Shown: positions 13,737-24,372 of the stretch, piece after piece
Position numbering within the stretch: position 1 is the stretch's first letter
Layout: every line of letters starts with the position of its first letter
Origin: JAGQYP01 sp041392305
Lineage (GTDB): Bacteria; Bacteroidota; Bacteroidia; Flavobacteriales_D; Crocinitomicaceae
Assembly (NCBI GenBank): GCA_041392305.1
Contig: JAWKMJ010000006.1
Span: forward strand, 62,001 to 126,000
DNA: 64,000 nt
Direction: 5' to 3'
Program-made: the position numbers and the translations under genes
The notes under the pieces: generated by a model
Seen by the model: the letters and a program-made list of their open reading frames with translations, nothing else
Database searches by the model: none
Told to the model about the DNA's origin: nothing

Positions 13737-16261
13737 TGGTGCAGAATCTCAAGACAAAAATTTCTTTTAGAAAAATAGTAGCTCTGATTGGATTGATTTC
13801 ACCTTTTTTAGCACTATCTCAGGCAAATAATAATCCATGTAGCAACGCGCCATATATAAATGTGAACGCAAATTGTGTTTACCAAACCGGTACGACTGTT
13901 GGAGCCACTGTTCAAACGAACGCTGCAAATTTTGGTTCTCCTTCCTGTGGTTCTATGGGAGAGGATGTCTGGTATGCTTTTACTGCACCCTTGAATGGAG
14001 ATGGAGTAAATATTGATCTTCAAGCAGGGTCTATTACAGATGCCGTGATGTCTGTTTATTCATCGGATTGTGCAGGGACATATACTGAATTGGACTGTGA
14101 TGATGATGGCGGTACAGGTACGATGCCAACGTTGAGTTTTTCGAATTTGAATCCCGGAGAAACTTATTTTATTCGTATTTGGGATTATGCTGGAGGAACA
14201 GGAACTTTTGAAATTTGTGTTACTTCGATTCCTGCTCCTCCTCCCGGAACCAATAATGAAAATTGCTCGGAAATGACTCCAATATGTACAGACGCAGGTA
14301 TTACTTTTACTGCAAATACGGGTGTAGATGATGCTGATATTTTAGATCCAGGAAATAATTATGATTGCTTGATTTCGCAACCCAATCCTACTTGGTTCTA
14401 TCTAGAAATTGCTGCTGCTGGAAATATTAATATGAATTTGACAGCTGGTTCGGATATTGATTATATTATTTATGGTCCCTACTCTAGTTTAGCAACCGCA
14501 CAAAACGATTGTGGAAGTATGGGTTCACCGGCTGGTGAAGTTGTGGATTGCTCATTCTCTTTTACAAATAATGAGTTCCCCACCATAACAGGGGCGCAAG
14601 TTGGGGAGGTATATGTAATGCTGATTACAAATTATGCAAATGTTACTCAACAAATCGACTTGCAGCAAATTTCAGGTGCTGGAGCTACGAATTGTAATAT
14701 TGTATTTCCAAACTGTACCATTGATAACTTTACAGCCAATGTTGGTGCTTGCCAACCTGCAACGAATACTTATGATATCACAGGGACTGTAGAATTTACA
14801 GATCCTCCAACTACAGGAACAATGATTGTTGAAGACTGCAATGGGAATCAGCAAGTTTTCAATGCGCCTTTTACTTCTCCAACAAACTATTCAATCACAG
14901 GTTTGTTGTCTGATGGTGGAGCATGTGATGTAACAGTTTATTTTACAGATGATTTAGCTTGTACGCAAACAATTAATTATACGGCTCCTGCTGATTGTTC
15001 CCCATCTTGTAATATGACGGGACTAAATGTTTCTACAGGTGCATGTGATCCTGGTTCGACTTTGCAAGTAAGTGGGACGGTAACTTATACAGATCCTCCT
15101 TCTACGGGTCAGCTAATTGTAGAAGATTGCCAAGGTAATCAGGTGACTTTTAATCCGCCTTTTAGTGGGACTACAAATTTCTTATTCACTGCCCAGGCAG
15201 ATGGTTCAACATGCGCGATCACAGCCTATTTTACGGATGATCCTGCTTGTACAATATCAGTTAATGGTTCATATCCTCCTCCTTGTGGTTGCACAGTAGA
15301 TGTAGGAACATTTACAGTAACAGTAGACGGTGTTCCGGCTTCAAATAATGAAGTATTGTGCTTTGGAGAGACTTTTGATGTTACTACCAATAATGATTTT
15401 ATCGCACCGGCAGAAGCTACAGCGCCTCCTATTGCAGCTCCTGGGACTTATAATCCAGGGATTGGTTATTTATTATTTTCTTGTCCTCCCACAACAATGC
15501 CTCCGGGACAGATCGAATTGGATCCTTGCTTTTTAGGTGTTTTGGGTTATGGAAGTTTTAATGATCCGAACTCATTGGGGCAGGCGTCTTATGGTGGACC
15601 TTGGACAGGAGTAGATGAAACGATGTATATTATTCCAATCACTTTTTATGATGTGGGCTCAGGAACCTATTCTTATGTCAATACCTCGACCGCATGTTGG
15701 GATATTGGTCCAACAATTTCAGTACAATATTTAAGCGAAATTACTTTTACAGAAGCTCAGGATTGTGCTGCTGGAACTCAAACGGTTACTTTGACTGGAG
15801 GTCTGCCAGAAATGGTAGCGGGTGAAACTTATACAGCAAGTAACCTGTCTCCCTCAAATGCGAATTTTGTAAACAATACCACAACCAACGGGGGAAATAT
15901 CGTTATCGATGGATTGATTGATGGAGATGTGGTGTCTTTTGATGTGGTGGACAATAATGGATGTCCAATCACAGTGACCTTGGCAGCATTTCAGGGGCCA
16001 GAAGACCCAGGTTTTTCATATCCTCAGTATACGTATTGTAGTGCAGATGCAGATCCAACAGCAGCAATCACTGGAGATCCGGGCAGCGTACCAGCTACCT
16101 GCGGATTATTGTCAATCACCACAACGGGGTTGATTGATCTAAGTGCCTCTACAGCGGGGACCTACAATATTACTTATACAACAGGAGGAGGGATTACTTG
16201 TCCTTCAGACTCTACAGTGACCCTAACGATTAATGCGCAACCCCAACAGTGGATCCGGTAG
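13733..16261 (+). CDS. Giant T9SS type B adhesin, N-terminal part (frame broken at about 16243)
   Basis: A signal peptide (IVALIGLISPFLALSQ) leads into a pre-peptidase-C-like beta domain at about residues 32-165 (EDVWYAFTAP, GETYFIRIWDYAG). A second beta domain is at about 172-320 (PTWFYLEIAAAG, VGEVYVMLITNY). Repeated Ig-like modules follow with FTDDLACTQTINYTAP-type blocks. Translation stops at TAG 16259-16261 after NAQPQQWIR. The expected protein continues in the -1 frame as PTVDPVADQILCVG, pointing to one C missing from the run at 16241-16244. With the parts at 16243-16629 and 16571-19594 the intact protein would have about 1,950 residues and be exported by the T9SS. Confidence 0.8.
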   Translation: MMVQNLKTKISFRKIVALIGLISPFLALSQANNNPCSNAPYINVNANCVYQTGTTVGATVQTNAANFGSPSCGSMGEDVWYAFTAPLNGDGVNIDLQAGSITDAVMSVYSSDCAGTYTELDCDDDGGTGTMPTLSFSNLNPGETYFIRIWDYAGGTGTFEICVTSIPAPPPGTNNENCSEMTPICTDAGITFTANTGVDDADILDPGNNYDCLISQPNPTWFYLEIAAAGNINMNLTAGSDIDYIIYGPYSSLATAQNDCGSMGSPAGEVVDCSFSFTNNEFPTITGAQVGEVYVMLITNYANVTQQIDLQQISGAGATNCNIVFPNCTIDNFTANVGACQPATNTYDITGTVEFTDPPTTGTMIVEDCNGNQQVFNAPFTSPTNYSITGLLSDGGACDVTVYFTDDLACTQTINYTAPADCSPSCNMTGLNVSTGACDPGSTLQVSGTVTYTDPPSTGQLIVEDCQGNQVTFNPPFSGTTNFLFTAQADGSTCAITAYFTDDPACTISVNGSYPPPCGCTVDVGTFTVTVDGVPASNNEVLCFGETFDVTTNNDFIAPAEATAPPIAAPGTYNPGIGYLLFSCPPTTMPPGQIELDPCFLGVLGYGSFNDPNSLGQASYGGPWTGVDETMYIIPITFYDVGSGTYSYVNTSTACWDIGPTISVQYLSEITFTEAQDCAAGTQTVTLTGGLPEMVAGETYTASNLSPSNANFVNNTTTNGGNIVIDGLIDGDVVSFDVVDNNGCPITVTLAAFQGPEDPGFSYPQYTYCSADADPTAAITGDPGSVPATCGLLSITTTGLIDLSASTAGTYNITYTTGGGITCPSDSTVTLTINAQPQQWIR

Positions 16262-16629
16262 CAGACCAAATACTCTGTGTTGGAGCAAATACTACGGCCG
16301 TAGGTTTCACAGGAACACCAGCAGCAGGAGTGATCTATAGCTGGGTGTCGGACAATACAGGAACGGGTGTGGGGGCCAATGGAACGGCATCGATAGCTTC
16401 ATTTGTGTCTCAAAATCCAAATGCCGCGATTCAGGAAATATCGACAATAACAATTACCCCAAGTACGGCGCAATGTACTGGAACACCAACAAGTTTTGAT
16501 TACATTGTCAATCCATTACCAAATATCAATGCCGGCCCAGATATTTCAATCTGCGTGGGAGGAAATACCTTTTGTCACGTCTGGGGGAACGGCCTATACC
16601 TGGGATCAGGGAATTGGACCTGGAAATAA
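16243..16629 (+). pseudogene. Middle segment of the same adhesin, in a shifted frame
   Basis: This frame reads PTVDPVADQILCVGANTTAV and then the repeat opening INAGPDISICVGGNT, continuing the domain series of the preceding part. It fails after NTF. The run of four T at 16570-16573 has one T too many; removing it gives TFVTSGGTAYTWDQG and rejoins the original frame. A GTG at 16249 could act as a start, but an independent gene is unlikely. Confidence 0.7.
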
Positions 16630-17800
16630 TATCAATGTTTCACCTGCTGCACAAACAACCTATGTGGTAACGGGAACGGATGCTAATGGATGTGTGGAAG
16701 ATGATACGATCACAGTGTCGGTTGGTGCATTGGTGCCAACGATTTCTCCGGATGTTACCATTTGTGCAGGGGAGAACACGACTATCTCTGCAGGTGGTGG
16801 GGTGACTTATACCTGGGATCAAGGTTTGGGCTTGGGTCAATCACATACGGTATCTCCTGTGGTTACAACGACCTATACGGTTCTTGCAGATGATGGGAAC
16901 TGTTCAGGATCGGCTTCAATGACCGTGACCGTGAACCCGCTTCCAACAGTAACAACAGATCCGGATGTGGTTATTTGTATTGGAGCAAACGCAACACTGG
17001 CGGCTCAGGGAGCCAACAACTATAACTGGGACAATGGTCTTGGAAATGGATCCACACATACAGTTTCACCTGTAGTTACGACTACCTATACGGTAACGGG
17101 AACGGATGTGAATGGATGTGTGAATACAGCTCAACAAACAGTAACAGTAAATCCCCTTCCGAATATAGATGCGGGAGTAGACCAAACGGTATGTCCATCG
17201 GAAATGGTGACTCTTACAGGTTCAGGAGGAGCGAGCTATGTGTGGGATAATGGTGTAACAGACAATGTGGCTTTTACCGCCCCTGCAAGTAACACGATCT
17301 ATACTGTAACGGGAACAGATGCCAATGGATGTGTCAACACAGATCAGGTATTGGTGACAATAGCGACTTCACCACCAGTGAATGCGGGGCCGGATACGAC
17401 AATGTGTATAGGAGAATCATATACCTTAGTTGGAAGTGGAGCCGATATATATGACTGGAATCAGGGATTGGGAATAGGACAAACGCAAACGGTCTCACCA
17501 CTAGTTACTACCCAGTATATTCTAACAGGATCCACTCTTTCGGGATGCGTGGGTACGGATACGGTTGTGGTAACAATCAATCCGCTTCCAATAGTGGGTG
17601 CAGGTTTGGATATTACAGTATGTGAGGGAGCTAGTGTGACTTTAAGTGGTTCGGGAGCACAGACCTATGTATGGGATAATGGAGGAGTAGATGGTCAGGC
17701 TTTTAATGCATCCGTATCTCAAACTTATACCGTAACAGGAACAGATGCCAATGGTTGTGTGAATACAGATCAAATGGATTTATTTGTAAATCTTTGGGAC
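16510..17800 (+). repeat. In-gene repeats encoding GTDANGC modules
   Basis: About six tandem modules of 200-240 bases encode similar domains. Nucleotide similarity is high at module ends, for example GATGCCAATGGATGTGTCAA at about 17318 and near-copies at about 16680, 17106 and 17742. Such repeats favour recombination and are hard to assemble. Confidence 0.7.
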
Positions 17801-19594
17801 GACTCAACATTTACTTATGATGCATCCACATACTGTGTAACTGGAACCAACCCGGTACTGAATTTAACAGGAACACCAGGGGGAACATTTAGTGTATCTC
17901 CAGCAGGTTTGACATTGGATCCAACTACTGGGGCCATCACCTTGGCAACGAGTACAGATGGTCAGTACAGTGTTACTTACACCACTCCGGGGGTGTGCCC
18001 AACGGCAAGCACCATTCCAATCACAATCACCAATACTGCGGTGGCTGATTTTACTTTTGATATTTATTGCTTGAATGGAACAGATCCTGCCCCAACATTT
18101 ATTAATGGGGGAACAGGTGGTGTGTTCTCAGCACCGGCAGGAGTGGTGATTAATCCAGTGACCGGAATTATTGACTTGAGCGCCTCCACACCAGGAACCT
18201 ACACCATTACAAATGATATCAATATTACAGGTTGTGCGGCTGTTCAGGCTACGGATGATATTACAATTTATGACCTCCCAACAGCTACTATTTCTGGGGG
18301 AGGAACAGTGTGTCAAGGAGAACCCCTGCCTGATGTACAGTTTGATTTTGTAGGCAATGGAGATTATACTTTAAGTTATAATTACAGTCAAGGTGGAAAT
18401 GGTACGTTGGCTACAACTCTGAATCCTTATGTAATGCAGAATGCAACGGAAGGTGTATATACATTGTTGAATATAACGGACAATATTACGGGATGCTCTA
18501 ATACAGCCTCTGGTTCTGTTACCGTTACGGTCGATCCAACACCTCAATTACAGGCCATGTCAGATATCGGAATCTGCGATGGAGATCAATTAACGGTGCC
18601 TTCTTTTGTGTCGAATCAACCTGGAACAACATTTGATTGGGTTGTTGTTGGAGACGATGTGGGATTTGGAACTTCTGGAACTGGAAATATCGGAACTTTC
18701 GTAGGTGTAAATACCGGATCAACACCATTGGTAGCTTTTATTGAAGTAACACCCACTTTAGGGAACTGCGTAGGTCAGACAATTACATTTAAAATTACTG
18801 TAAATCCTTTGCCTGTAATAGTTGTGGATGTGGATGTAAACCCAAGCTGTTTGCCAGTGAATGTGGTGTTTAATAACACGGGAACCCCTGGAGCTTCTTG
18901 TTTATGGTCCTTTGGAGATGGAAGTACGAGTAACCAATGTGGATCTGTTGTGCACACTTATACAAATGATGGCTGTTTCGATGTAAGTTTAACTCTAACA
19001 GATGCGCTTGGCTGTTCAAATAGCGAAACAGTAGTAGATGCGGTTTGTTTGGAGCCCAATCCAATCGCGAATTTTGTTTTTGATCCTGCGGTAACTGATA
19101 TTTCGGATACAGAAATTCAATTTGAAAACTTATCTGAAAATGCAGTGAACTATTACTGGGATTTCGGAGATAATTCGGCTCAGAGTAACTTGGAGAACCC
19201 TGTGCATATTTATGGAGATACTGCTAGAGAATACATTATTACTCTGGTAGCTGAGAACCAATTTGGATGCACGGATACAGCTGTTTCGAAAATTGTGATT
19301 CGCGATATTCTATTGTATTGGGTCCCTAACGCATTTACTCCTGATAACGACGAATTCAATCAAACGTTTAAACCAATTTTTACTTCTGGTTTTGATCCAT
19401 ACGATTATACATTATTAATCTTCGATCGATGGGGTGAATTGATTTTCGAATCACACAACCATGAAGTAGGCTGGGATGGAAGGTTTCAAGGTAACTTTGT
19501 TCAGGATGGAGTGTACGTGTGGAAGATTGAATTCAAAGAAACGATGACGGATAAACGTCATACAGTTTATGGACATGTGACCATATTAAGATAA
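16571..19594 (+). CDS. Giant T9SS type B adhesin, C-terminal part with PKD and CHU_C domains
   Basis: This part is in the same frame as the N-terminal part. It carries several modules of about 70-80 residues with AGPDxxIC, YTWDQGLG, VSPVVTTTYTV and GTDANGC blocks. Two PKD domains follow (CLWSFGDGSTSN and YYWDFGDNSAQS). The final 90 residues are the gliding-motility type B sorting domain: VPNAFTPDNDEFNQ, FDRWGELIFES, WDGRFQG, DGVYVWKIEF, YGHVTILR. The domain targets the protein to the T9SS without cleavage of a type A tail. Whether this part can be translated alone is doubtful; an ATG at 16496 lies in an out-of-register stretch. Confidence 0.8.
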   Translation, partial: FVTSGGTAYTWDQGIGPGNNINVSPAAQTTYVVTGTDANGCVEDDTITVSVGALVPTISPDVTICAGENTTISAGGGVTYTWDQGLGLGQSHTVSPVVTTTYTVLADDGNCSGSASMTVTVNPLPTVTTDPDVVICIGANATLAAQGANNYNWDNGLGNGSTHTVSPVVTTTYTVTGTDVNGCVNTAQQTVTVNPLPNIDAGVDQTVCPSEMVTLTGSGGASYVWDNGVTDNVAFTAPASNTIYTVTGTDANGCVNTDQVLVTIATSPPVNAGPDTTMCIGESYTLVGSGADIYDWNQGLGIGQTQTVSPLVTTQYILTGSTLSGCVGTDTVVVTINPLPIVGAGLDITVCEGASVTLSGSGAQTYVWDNGGVDGQAFNASVSQTYTVTGTDANGCVNTDQMDLFVNLWDDSTFTYDASTYCVTGTNPVLNLTGTPGGTFSVSPAGLTLDPTTGAITLATSTDGQYSVTYTTPGVCPTASTIPITITNTAVADFTFDIYCLNGTDPAPTFINGGTGGVFSAPAGVVINPVTGIIDLSASTPGTYTITNDINITGCAAVQATDDITIYDLPTATISGGGTVCQGEPLPDVQFDFVGNGDYTLSYNYSQGGNGTLATTLNPYVMQNATEGVYTLLNITDNITGCSNTASGSVTVTVDPTPQLQAMSDIGICDGDQLTVPSFVSNQPGTTFDWVVVGDDVGFGTSGTGNIGTFVGVNTGSTPLVAFIEVTPTLGNCVGQTITFKITVNPLPVIVVDVDVNPSCLPVNVVFNNTGTPGASCLWSFGDGSTSNQCGSVVHTYTNDGCFDVSLTLTDALGCSNSETVVDAVCLEPNPIANFVFDPAVTDISDTEIQFENLSENAVNYYWDFGDNSAQSNLENPVHIYGDTAREYIITLVAENQFGCTDTAVSKIVIRDILLYWVPNAFTPDNDEFNQTFKPIFTSGFDPYDYTLLIFDRWGELIFESHNHEVGWDGRFQGNFVQDGVYVWKIEFKETMTDKRHTVYGHVTILR

Positions 19595-19629
19595 ACTTAT
19601 TGTAAAAATAAGATTAAATCAATATTTAG

Positions 19630-19660
19630 AAATCCCATCTTAGTATGGGATTTTTTATTT
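19630..19660 (+). terminator. Rho-independent terminator after the first giant adhesin
   Basis: AATCCCAT (19631-19638) pairs perfectly with ATGGGATT (19645-19652), followed by a T run. Confidence 0.85.
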
Positions 19661-19733
19661 TACTAGCAACCTTATCCGGATTAAACCGTTTGCCTTTAAA
19701 ATGTGATATTCTGAACCACAATTACTGTTTGAT

Positions 19734-20165
19734 ATGAAAATTTTAACCACGATAGTCTTATTCGTTATATTATCAGTTGCTTACGGTCAAACCGAGTTTC
19801 AAGCTGATTCCCGTATTATTAAGAATCTTGGGGAAGAAAAGACTCAAGAATTAGTTCAATTTCGACCCAATTTATACAACTATTACGTTTTTCAACTCAA
19901 TCATACATGTACCATAGTTTCCTCTCAGGATACCAAGAATGATTCAAAATTGAAGTCAAAATTCAAAAATGAAGCTGGTGAAAATCTATCCAGTGAGGAA
20001 TTGAATAAAGAGTACTTCAATTTTAAAGAATGGGGAATTGAACCAGATCAAGAAGAAACTCGATACTATAAGTTAAAAGATGGTTCAGTCTTAAAGGTGC
20101 TTTCTATTCGTGCCTTAACTAATGAGTTTAGAATATCACCTAAAAATACCAAATACTTGTATTAA
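19734..20165 (+). CDS. Secreted protein of unknown function preceding an adhesin
   Basis: The 143-residue product starts with a signal peptide (ILTTIVLFVILSVAYGQ). The mature part has a hydrophobic/aromatic block (RPNLYNYYVFQLNHTCTIVS) and a charged second half with no motif I recognise. It ends two bases before the next giant adhesin. Another small secreted protein likewise precedes the first adhesin (13350-13736), so both may be adhesin-linked accessory proteins. The two share no obvious sequence. Confidence 0.65.
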   Translation: MKILTTIVLFVILSVAYGQTEFQADSRIIKNLGEEKTQELVQFRPNLYNYYVFQLNHTCTIVSSQDTKNDSKLKSKFKNEAGENLSSEELNKEYFNFKEWGIEPDQEETRYYKLKDGSVLKVLSIRALTNEFRISPKNTKYLY

Positions 20166-20167
20166 TT

Positions 20168-23100
20168 ATGAAAAAGGCTTTATTCGTCATACTTGCTACT
20201 CTTTTTACTTCGTTTGCATTCAATCAACAAACGCAAATTGATTTTGCTCCTGCAAGTGATGGCCAAACATTTCTCACTTGTAATGGATTTATAATCGATT
20301 CAGGGGGCCAAGGCGGACCAGGGTATTCAAATGGCGAATCCTGGGAGGTAACAGTTTGTCCAGATACAATAACAACAGGAGATCCGTCACTCTATATTAC
20401 GGTGACTTTTAATTTTTTCCAATTAGATGGAACCAATACAGGAACGCAGCAAAACCCAAATGTAGACTACATGTCGGTTTATGATGGGACATCCTCATCC
20501 GCTCCAACTTTAGGAACTTACACAACAAATGGTTTGCAAGGGGTGTCAATTGCTGCAACGAATTTAAATCCTACGGGATGTTTAACGTTTGTGTTTTATT
20601 CTAATTCAACAGGAACGGGACAGTTTACCGCCTCTGCAACCTGTACCACTCCTTGTGTTCCTCCTACCGCGGCGGGATTCATAGTGAATGGGGATACACC
20701 GGATTCTATTCGGGTTTGTGTTGGAGATCCAGTTTCCTTTGACGGTTCAGGATCATTTGCAGCTCCTGGATTTAGTATTGCGGAATATGAGTGGAACTTT
20801 TTTGATGGTAACATCGATAATACTTCCGGTTCTACGGTAACTCATGCATTTAATGCACCTGGACAATATCAAGTTCAATTAAAACTGACTGATGATAATA
20901 CGGACAATGTGTGTAATAATCTGAATGTTATTCCATTAAAGGTGTATGTTTCGAACTATCCAACTTTTTATGAGTTTCCTTCGGATACCACAATTTGTCT
21001 TGGAGAGTCGGTTACTTTAGAAGGAATTACCAATTTTGGACAATATGATAGTACTTGGACGGGCTTTCCTCAGTCCAATGCAGTTGATGACGGTTGTTTG
21101 CCAGATACTCTTTTAGGAATCTCTCAAACGATTCCCTTAACTTATGCCCAGTTTGATCCATCCGCAACTGTTACCAATATCAATGATATCCAAAGTATCT
21201 GTCTGAATATGGAACATTCCTATATGGGTGACTTAGTTATTCAGCTGACTTGTCCAAACGGTACTACCATCAATTTACAAACCCAAGGTGGAGGTGGAAC
21301 CCAAATTGGTGTCCCGGATCAGGCAGATAATGTAGATTGTCCAAATCAAACAGGAATTGGTGTTGGATGGGATTATTGTTGGGATCCAAATGCTACTCAA
21401 ACATGGACGGATTGGGTGAATGCTCAAGCTGGTTGGGGACTCACTTTACCATCTGGAACTTACGCTTCTGTTGATCCATTGACTGATTTAATTGGTTGTC
21501 CTTTGAATGGACAATGGCAAATTACAGTAATCGATAACTGGGCGGCAGATGATGGAACTATTTTTGAGTTTGGAGTAACATTTGCCCCGCCATTTTATCC
21601 AAACATTATTCAATTTACAAATACAGTAGGTGAGGGACCAGATTCGTCCTATTGGGACATGACGGATCCTTGGATTACAGGAAGCGATCCTGATTTGAAT
21701 ATTATTGATGTTACTCCTGGAGCAGCAGGTACTTTTGACTATACGTACTATTGTGTGAACAATTTCGGATGCGATTTTGATTCTACAATTACCATTACGG
21801 TTACTGATAATCCCTTTGCAGATGCTGGTCCTGATACTTCTATTTGTGGAGGTGGGGCTACTTCAGTTCAACTGCAAGGTGGAATTGGTGCAGGAGGAAG
21901 TGCAACATGTTCTTATACTCTTGACTTGATAGATACATTTGGAGATACCTGGAATGGAAATACAATTGATGTAACGATTAATGGGGTAACAACAAATTAT
22001 ACCGAAAATAATGGTTCCCAAACAACTATTACACTTCCTGTTTCTCACGGTGATCAGATCACCTTACAGTGGAATGCAACCGGAAACTGGCAATCGGAAA
22101 ATGAATTCTATCTATATGATGGAAATGGAACACTGATCTATTCGGATGGAACAAACTGGAGTACCCCTTCAACGGCTCCGGTTTCTTTTACTGCTGATTG
22201 TTATGGTGGAATTACTTTTGCTTGGACTCCTACTGCTACATTGGATGATCCTGCAAGTCCTACTCCGAATGCTTCTCCATCAGCTTCTACGGACTATGTG
22301 TTGATGGTTTATCCAACTGGACACCCATTATGCTTTACTACGGATACGGTTACGGTGGATATGGGAGGAGCTTCAGATGCAGGTATTGACGGAATTGCAT
22401 TTTTGTGTTCTGATAATGTTCCTGTGGATCTTTTCATTTACCTAGGAGGAACGCCTCAAACGACTGGAACTTGGCAAGAAGCAGGGACTGGAAACCCAGT
22501 GGTGATGCCTTTTGATCCCGCAATTATGCCAGCTGGGGATTATGAATACCATGTGGATTCTTTAGGTTGTACTTCATTCTCAACGGTTACTGTTACAATT
22601 GACAACCCAACGGCTACAAATGTAGCGGTTGATTCGGATTGTGGCGCTTGTAATGGGCAGGTTACGCTTACAGGAGCAAATGGACAAGGATTTTATGAGT
22701 ATTCTATAGATAATGGACTTACATTCCAATCATCAGATACATTTACGGCACTTTGTCCCGGAGATCACTATTTTGTTGTAAGAGACTCACTAGGTTGTAC
22801 CATTAACGATACTGCTACGGTAAATGAGATTAATTTTCCTACGATTTCCTTCAGTGATACAACTGGCACTGATTGTGGTGGAGCAAATGGGACCATCTCA
22901 GTAAATACGAATCTTGGTACAGCACCTTTTCAGTTTGGTCTTGTAGGTGGAGCATTGCAAGCCGATTCTACAATTGCCGGTTTGGCTACAGGGACGTATG
23001 ACGTACTTCTGATTGACAACTTCGGATGTTCGGATACTCTTTTTGGTGTATTTGTTGATTCTATTAATATTCCTGCAATATTAAATGTTGTTCCTACAAA

Positions 23101-24352
23101 CGTTGATTGCAATTCAGCGGATAATGGATCTGTAGATATTTCAGGACAACATGTAACCAATTTTAGTATCAATGGCGGAGCGTTCCAAGCGAATGGAGTC
23201 TTTAATGGTCTAGCACCCGGAAACTACACTGTTTTAGTTGAAAATGATTTTGGATGTCAGGATACGGCTTCATTTAGTATCACTGAACCTTCACCTTTGC
23301 AATTGCAAATTACTTCTTTACCTATTGACTCAATTTGTATGGGTGAATCAACAACGCTCTCTGCTGCTGGTTCTGGAGGAAATGGTGGGCCTTACACTTT
23401 TGATTGGTATTTAGAGCAACAAACATTGGTCAAGGGATTCAATTGCTGTAACACCGAATGCTTCTTGATGTTGAACTATTGTGCTGTAATTTCTGAAGCA
23501 TGTGGATCACCAACTGATTCAGCTTGTACTTCTGTTTATATAGAGCCTTATGTGATGCCTCAATTTGTTGTAGATCGAGTAGATGGTTGTTACCCTATAA
23601 GTGTAACCTTTACAAATACTACTCAGGGTACGGTAACTACTTCAAATTGGAATTTTGGCGATGGGAATGGACAATCTGTAGCTGGAACAACTTCTGTTGT
23701 CAACACTTTTGATTACGAGGATATTTTCAGTGTGTACCTTGAAATTATTACTCCAGAAGGATGTGTATACGATACAATTTATACGGATTTGATCGAAACT
23801 TACGGATATCCAAATGCGAATTTCACATTTAATCCAAATCCGGTGTCTATGTACGATCCAACTGTAACATTCCAGGATTTGTCATCAGGAGATAATATTA
23901 TTTCTTGGAATTGGGGGTTCCCGGGAGGAAGCCCTTCGAGTTCTTCAGTTCAGGATCCTATTGTGACCTATCCTGAAGGGGAACCTGGTGTTTACGATGC
24001 AGTACTTACAGTTGTAAATGATCATGGATGTGTGGATTCTGCATCTACTCAAGTTAGAGTCATCAATGAAGTGATTCTTTATGCTCCAAATGCCTTTACA
24101 CCCGATGGAGATTCTCACAATGATATTTGGCAAGTATTTATTGATGGTATAGATTTCTACGATTTCGAATTAATCGTGTTCAACAGATGGGGCGAAAAAG
24201 TATGGGAGTCACATAATCCAGATGTTGGATGGAATGGTACTTATATGGGTCAAATTGTTCAAGATGGAACTTATGTCTGGATCTTGAAATGTAAAGACCA
24301 ATGGAACGATAAGAAATATACTTTTAACGGACATTTAACGATAGTTAGGTAG
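20168..24352 (+). CDS. Giant T9SS type B adhesin with CUB-like, P-domain, PKD and SprB-type modules
   Basis: The uninterrupted 1,394-residue product has a signal peptide and then a CUB-like domain at about 20-160 (PNVDYMSVYDGTSSSAPTLG). A PKD domain follows at about 170-265 (YEWNFFDGNIDN). A proprotein-convertase P-domain is at about 318-474 (MEHSYMGDLVIQLTCPNG, LNGQWQITVIDNWAADDGT). SprB-like modules are at about 815-1060 (YEYSIDNGLTFQSSDTF, GDHYFVVRDSLGC). Two more PKD domains follow (SNWNFGDGNGQS, SWNWGFPGG), then the CHU_C sorting domain from about 1300 (YAPNAFTPDGDSHND, FNRWGEKVWES, GHLTIVR). It should be secreted by the T9SS and displayed on the surface. Ligand unknown. Confidence 0.9.
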   Translation: MKKALFVILATLFTSFAFNQQTQIDFAPASDGQTFLTCNGFIIDSGGQGGPGYSNGESWEVTVCPDTITTGDPSLYITVTFNFFQLDGTNTGTQQNPNVDYMSVYDGTSSSAPTLGTYTTNGLQGVSIAATNLNPTGCLTFVFYSNSTGTGQFTASATCTTPCVPPTAAGFIVNGDTPDSIRVCVGDPVSFDGSGSFAAPGFSIAEYEWNFFDGNIDNTSGSTVTHAFNAPGQYQVQLKLTDDNTDNVCNNLNVIPLKVYVSNYPTFYEFPSDTTICLGESVTLEGITNFGQYDSTWTGFPQSNAVDDGCLPDTLLGISQTIPLTYAQFDPSATVTNINDIQSICLNMEHSYMGDLVIQLTCPNGTTINLQTQGGGGTQIGVPDQADNVDCPNQTGIGVGWDYCWDPNATQTWTDWVNAQAGWGLTLPSGTYASVDPLTDLIGCPLNGQWQITVIDNWAADDGTIFEFGVTFAPPFYPNIIQFTNTVGEGPDSSYWDMTDPWITGSDPDLNIIDVTPGAAGTFDYTYYCVNNFGCDFDSTITITVTDNPFADAGPDTSICGGGATSVQLQGGIGAGGSATCSYTLDLIDTFGDTWNGNTIDVTINGVTTNYTENNGSQTTITLPVSHGDQITLQWNATGNWQSENEFYLYDGNGTLIYSDGTNWSTPSTAPVSFTADCYGGITFAWTPTATLDDPASPTPNASPSASTDYVLMVYPTGHPLCFTTDTVTVDMGGASDAGIDGIAFLCSDNVPVDLFIYLGGTPQTTGTWQEAGTGNPVVMPFDPAIMPAGDYEYHVDSLGCTSFSTVTVTIDNPTATNVAVDSDCGACNGQVTLTGANGQGFYEYSIDNGLTFQSSDTFTALCPGDHYFVVRDSLGCTINDTATVNEINFPTISFSDTTGTDCGGANGTISVNTNLGTAPFQFGLVGGALQADSTIAGLATGTYDVLLIDNFGCSDTLFGVFVDSINIPAILNVVPTNVDCNSADNGSVDISGQHVTNFSINGGAFQANGVFNGLAPGNYTVLVENDFGCQDTASFSITEPSPLQLQITSLPIDSICMGESTTLSAAGSGGNGGPYTFDWYLEQQTLVKGFNCCNTECFLMLNYCAVISEACGSPTDSACTSVYIEPYVMPQFVVDRVDGCYPISVTFTNTTQGTVTTSNWNFGDGNGQSVAGTTSVVNTFDYEDIFSVYLEIITPEGCVYDTIYTDLIETYGYPNANFTFNPNPVSMYDPTVTFQDLSSGDNIISWNWGFPGGSPSSSSVQDPIVTYPEGEPGVYDAVLTVVNDHGCVDSASTQVRVINEVILYAPNAFTPDGDSHNDIWQVFIDGIDFYDFELIVFNRWGEKVWESHNPDVGWNGTYMGQIVQDGTYVWILKCKDQWNDKKYTFNGHLTIVR

Positions 24353-24372
24353 TTAGTTTAACTAGTCGAAAT

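Noticed and set aside
16241..16261. Programmed -1 frameshifting at the C run of the first adhesin
   Set aside because: A second, opposite shift 330 bases later would also have to be programmed. Indels in homopolymers are simpler.
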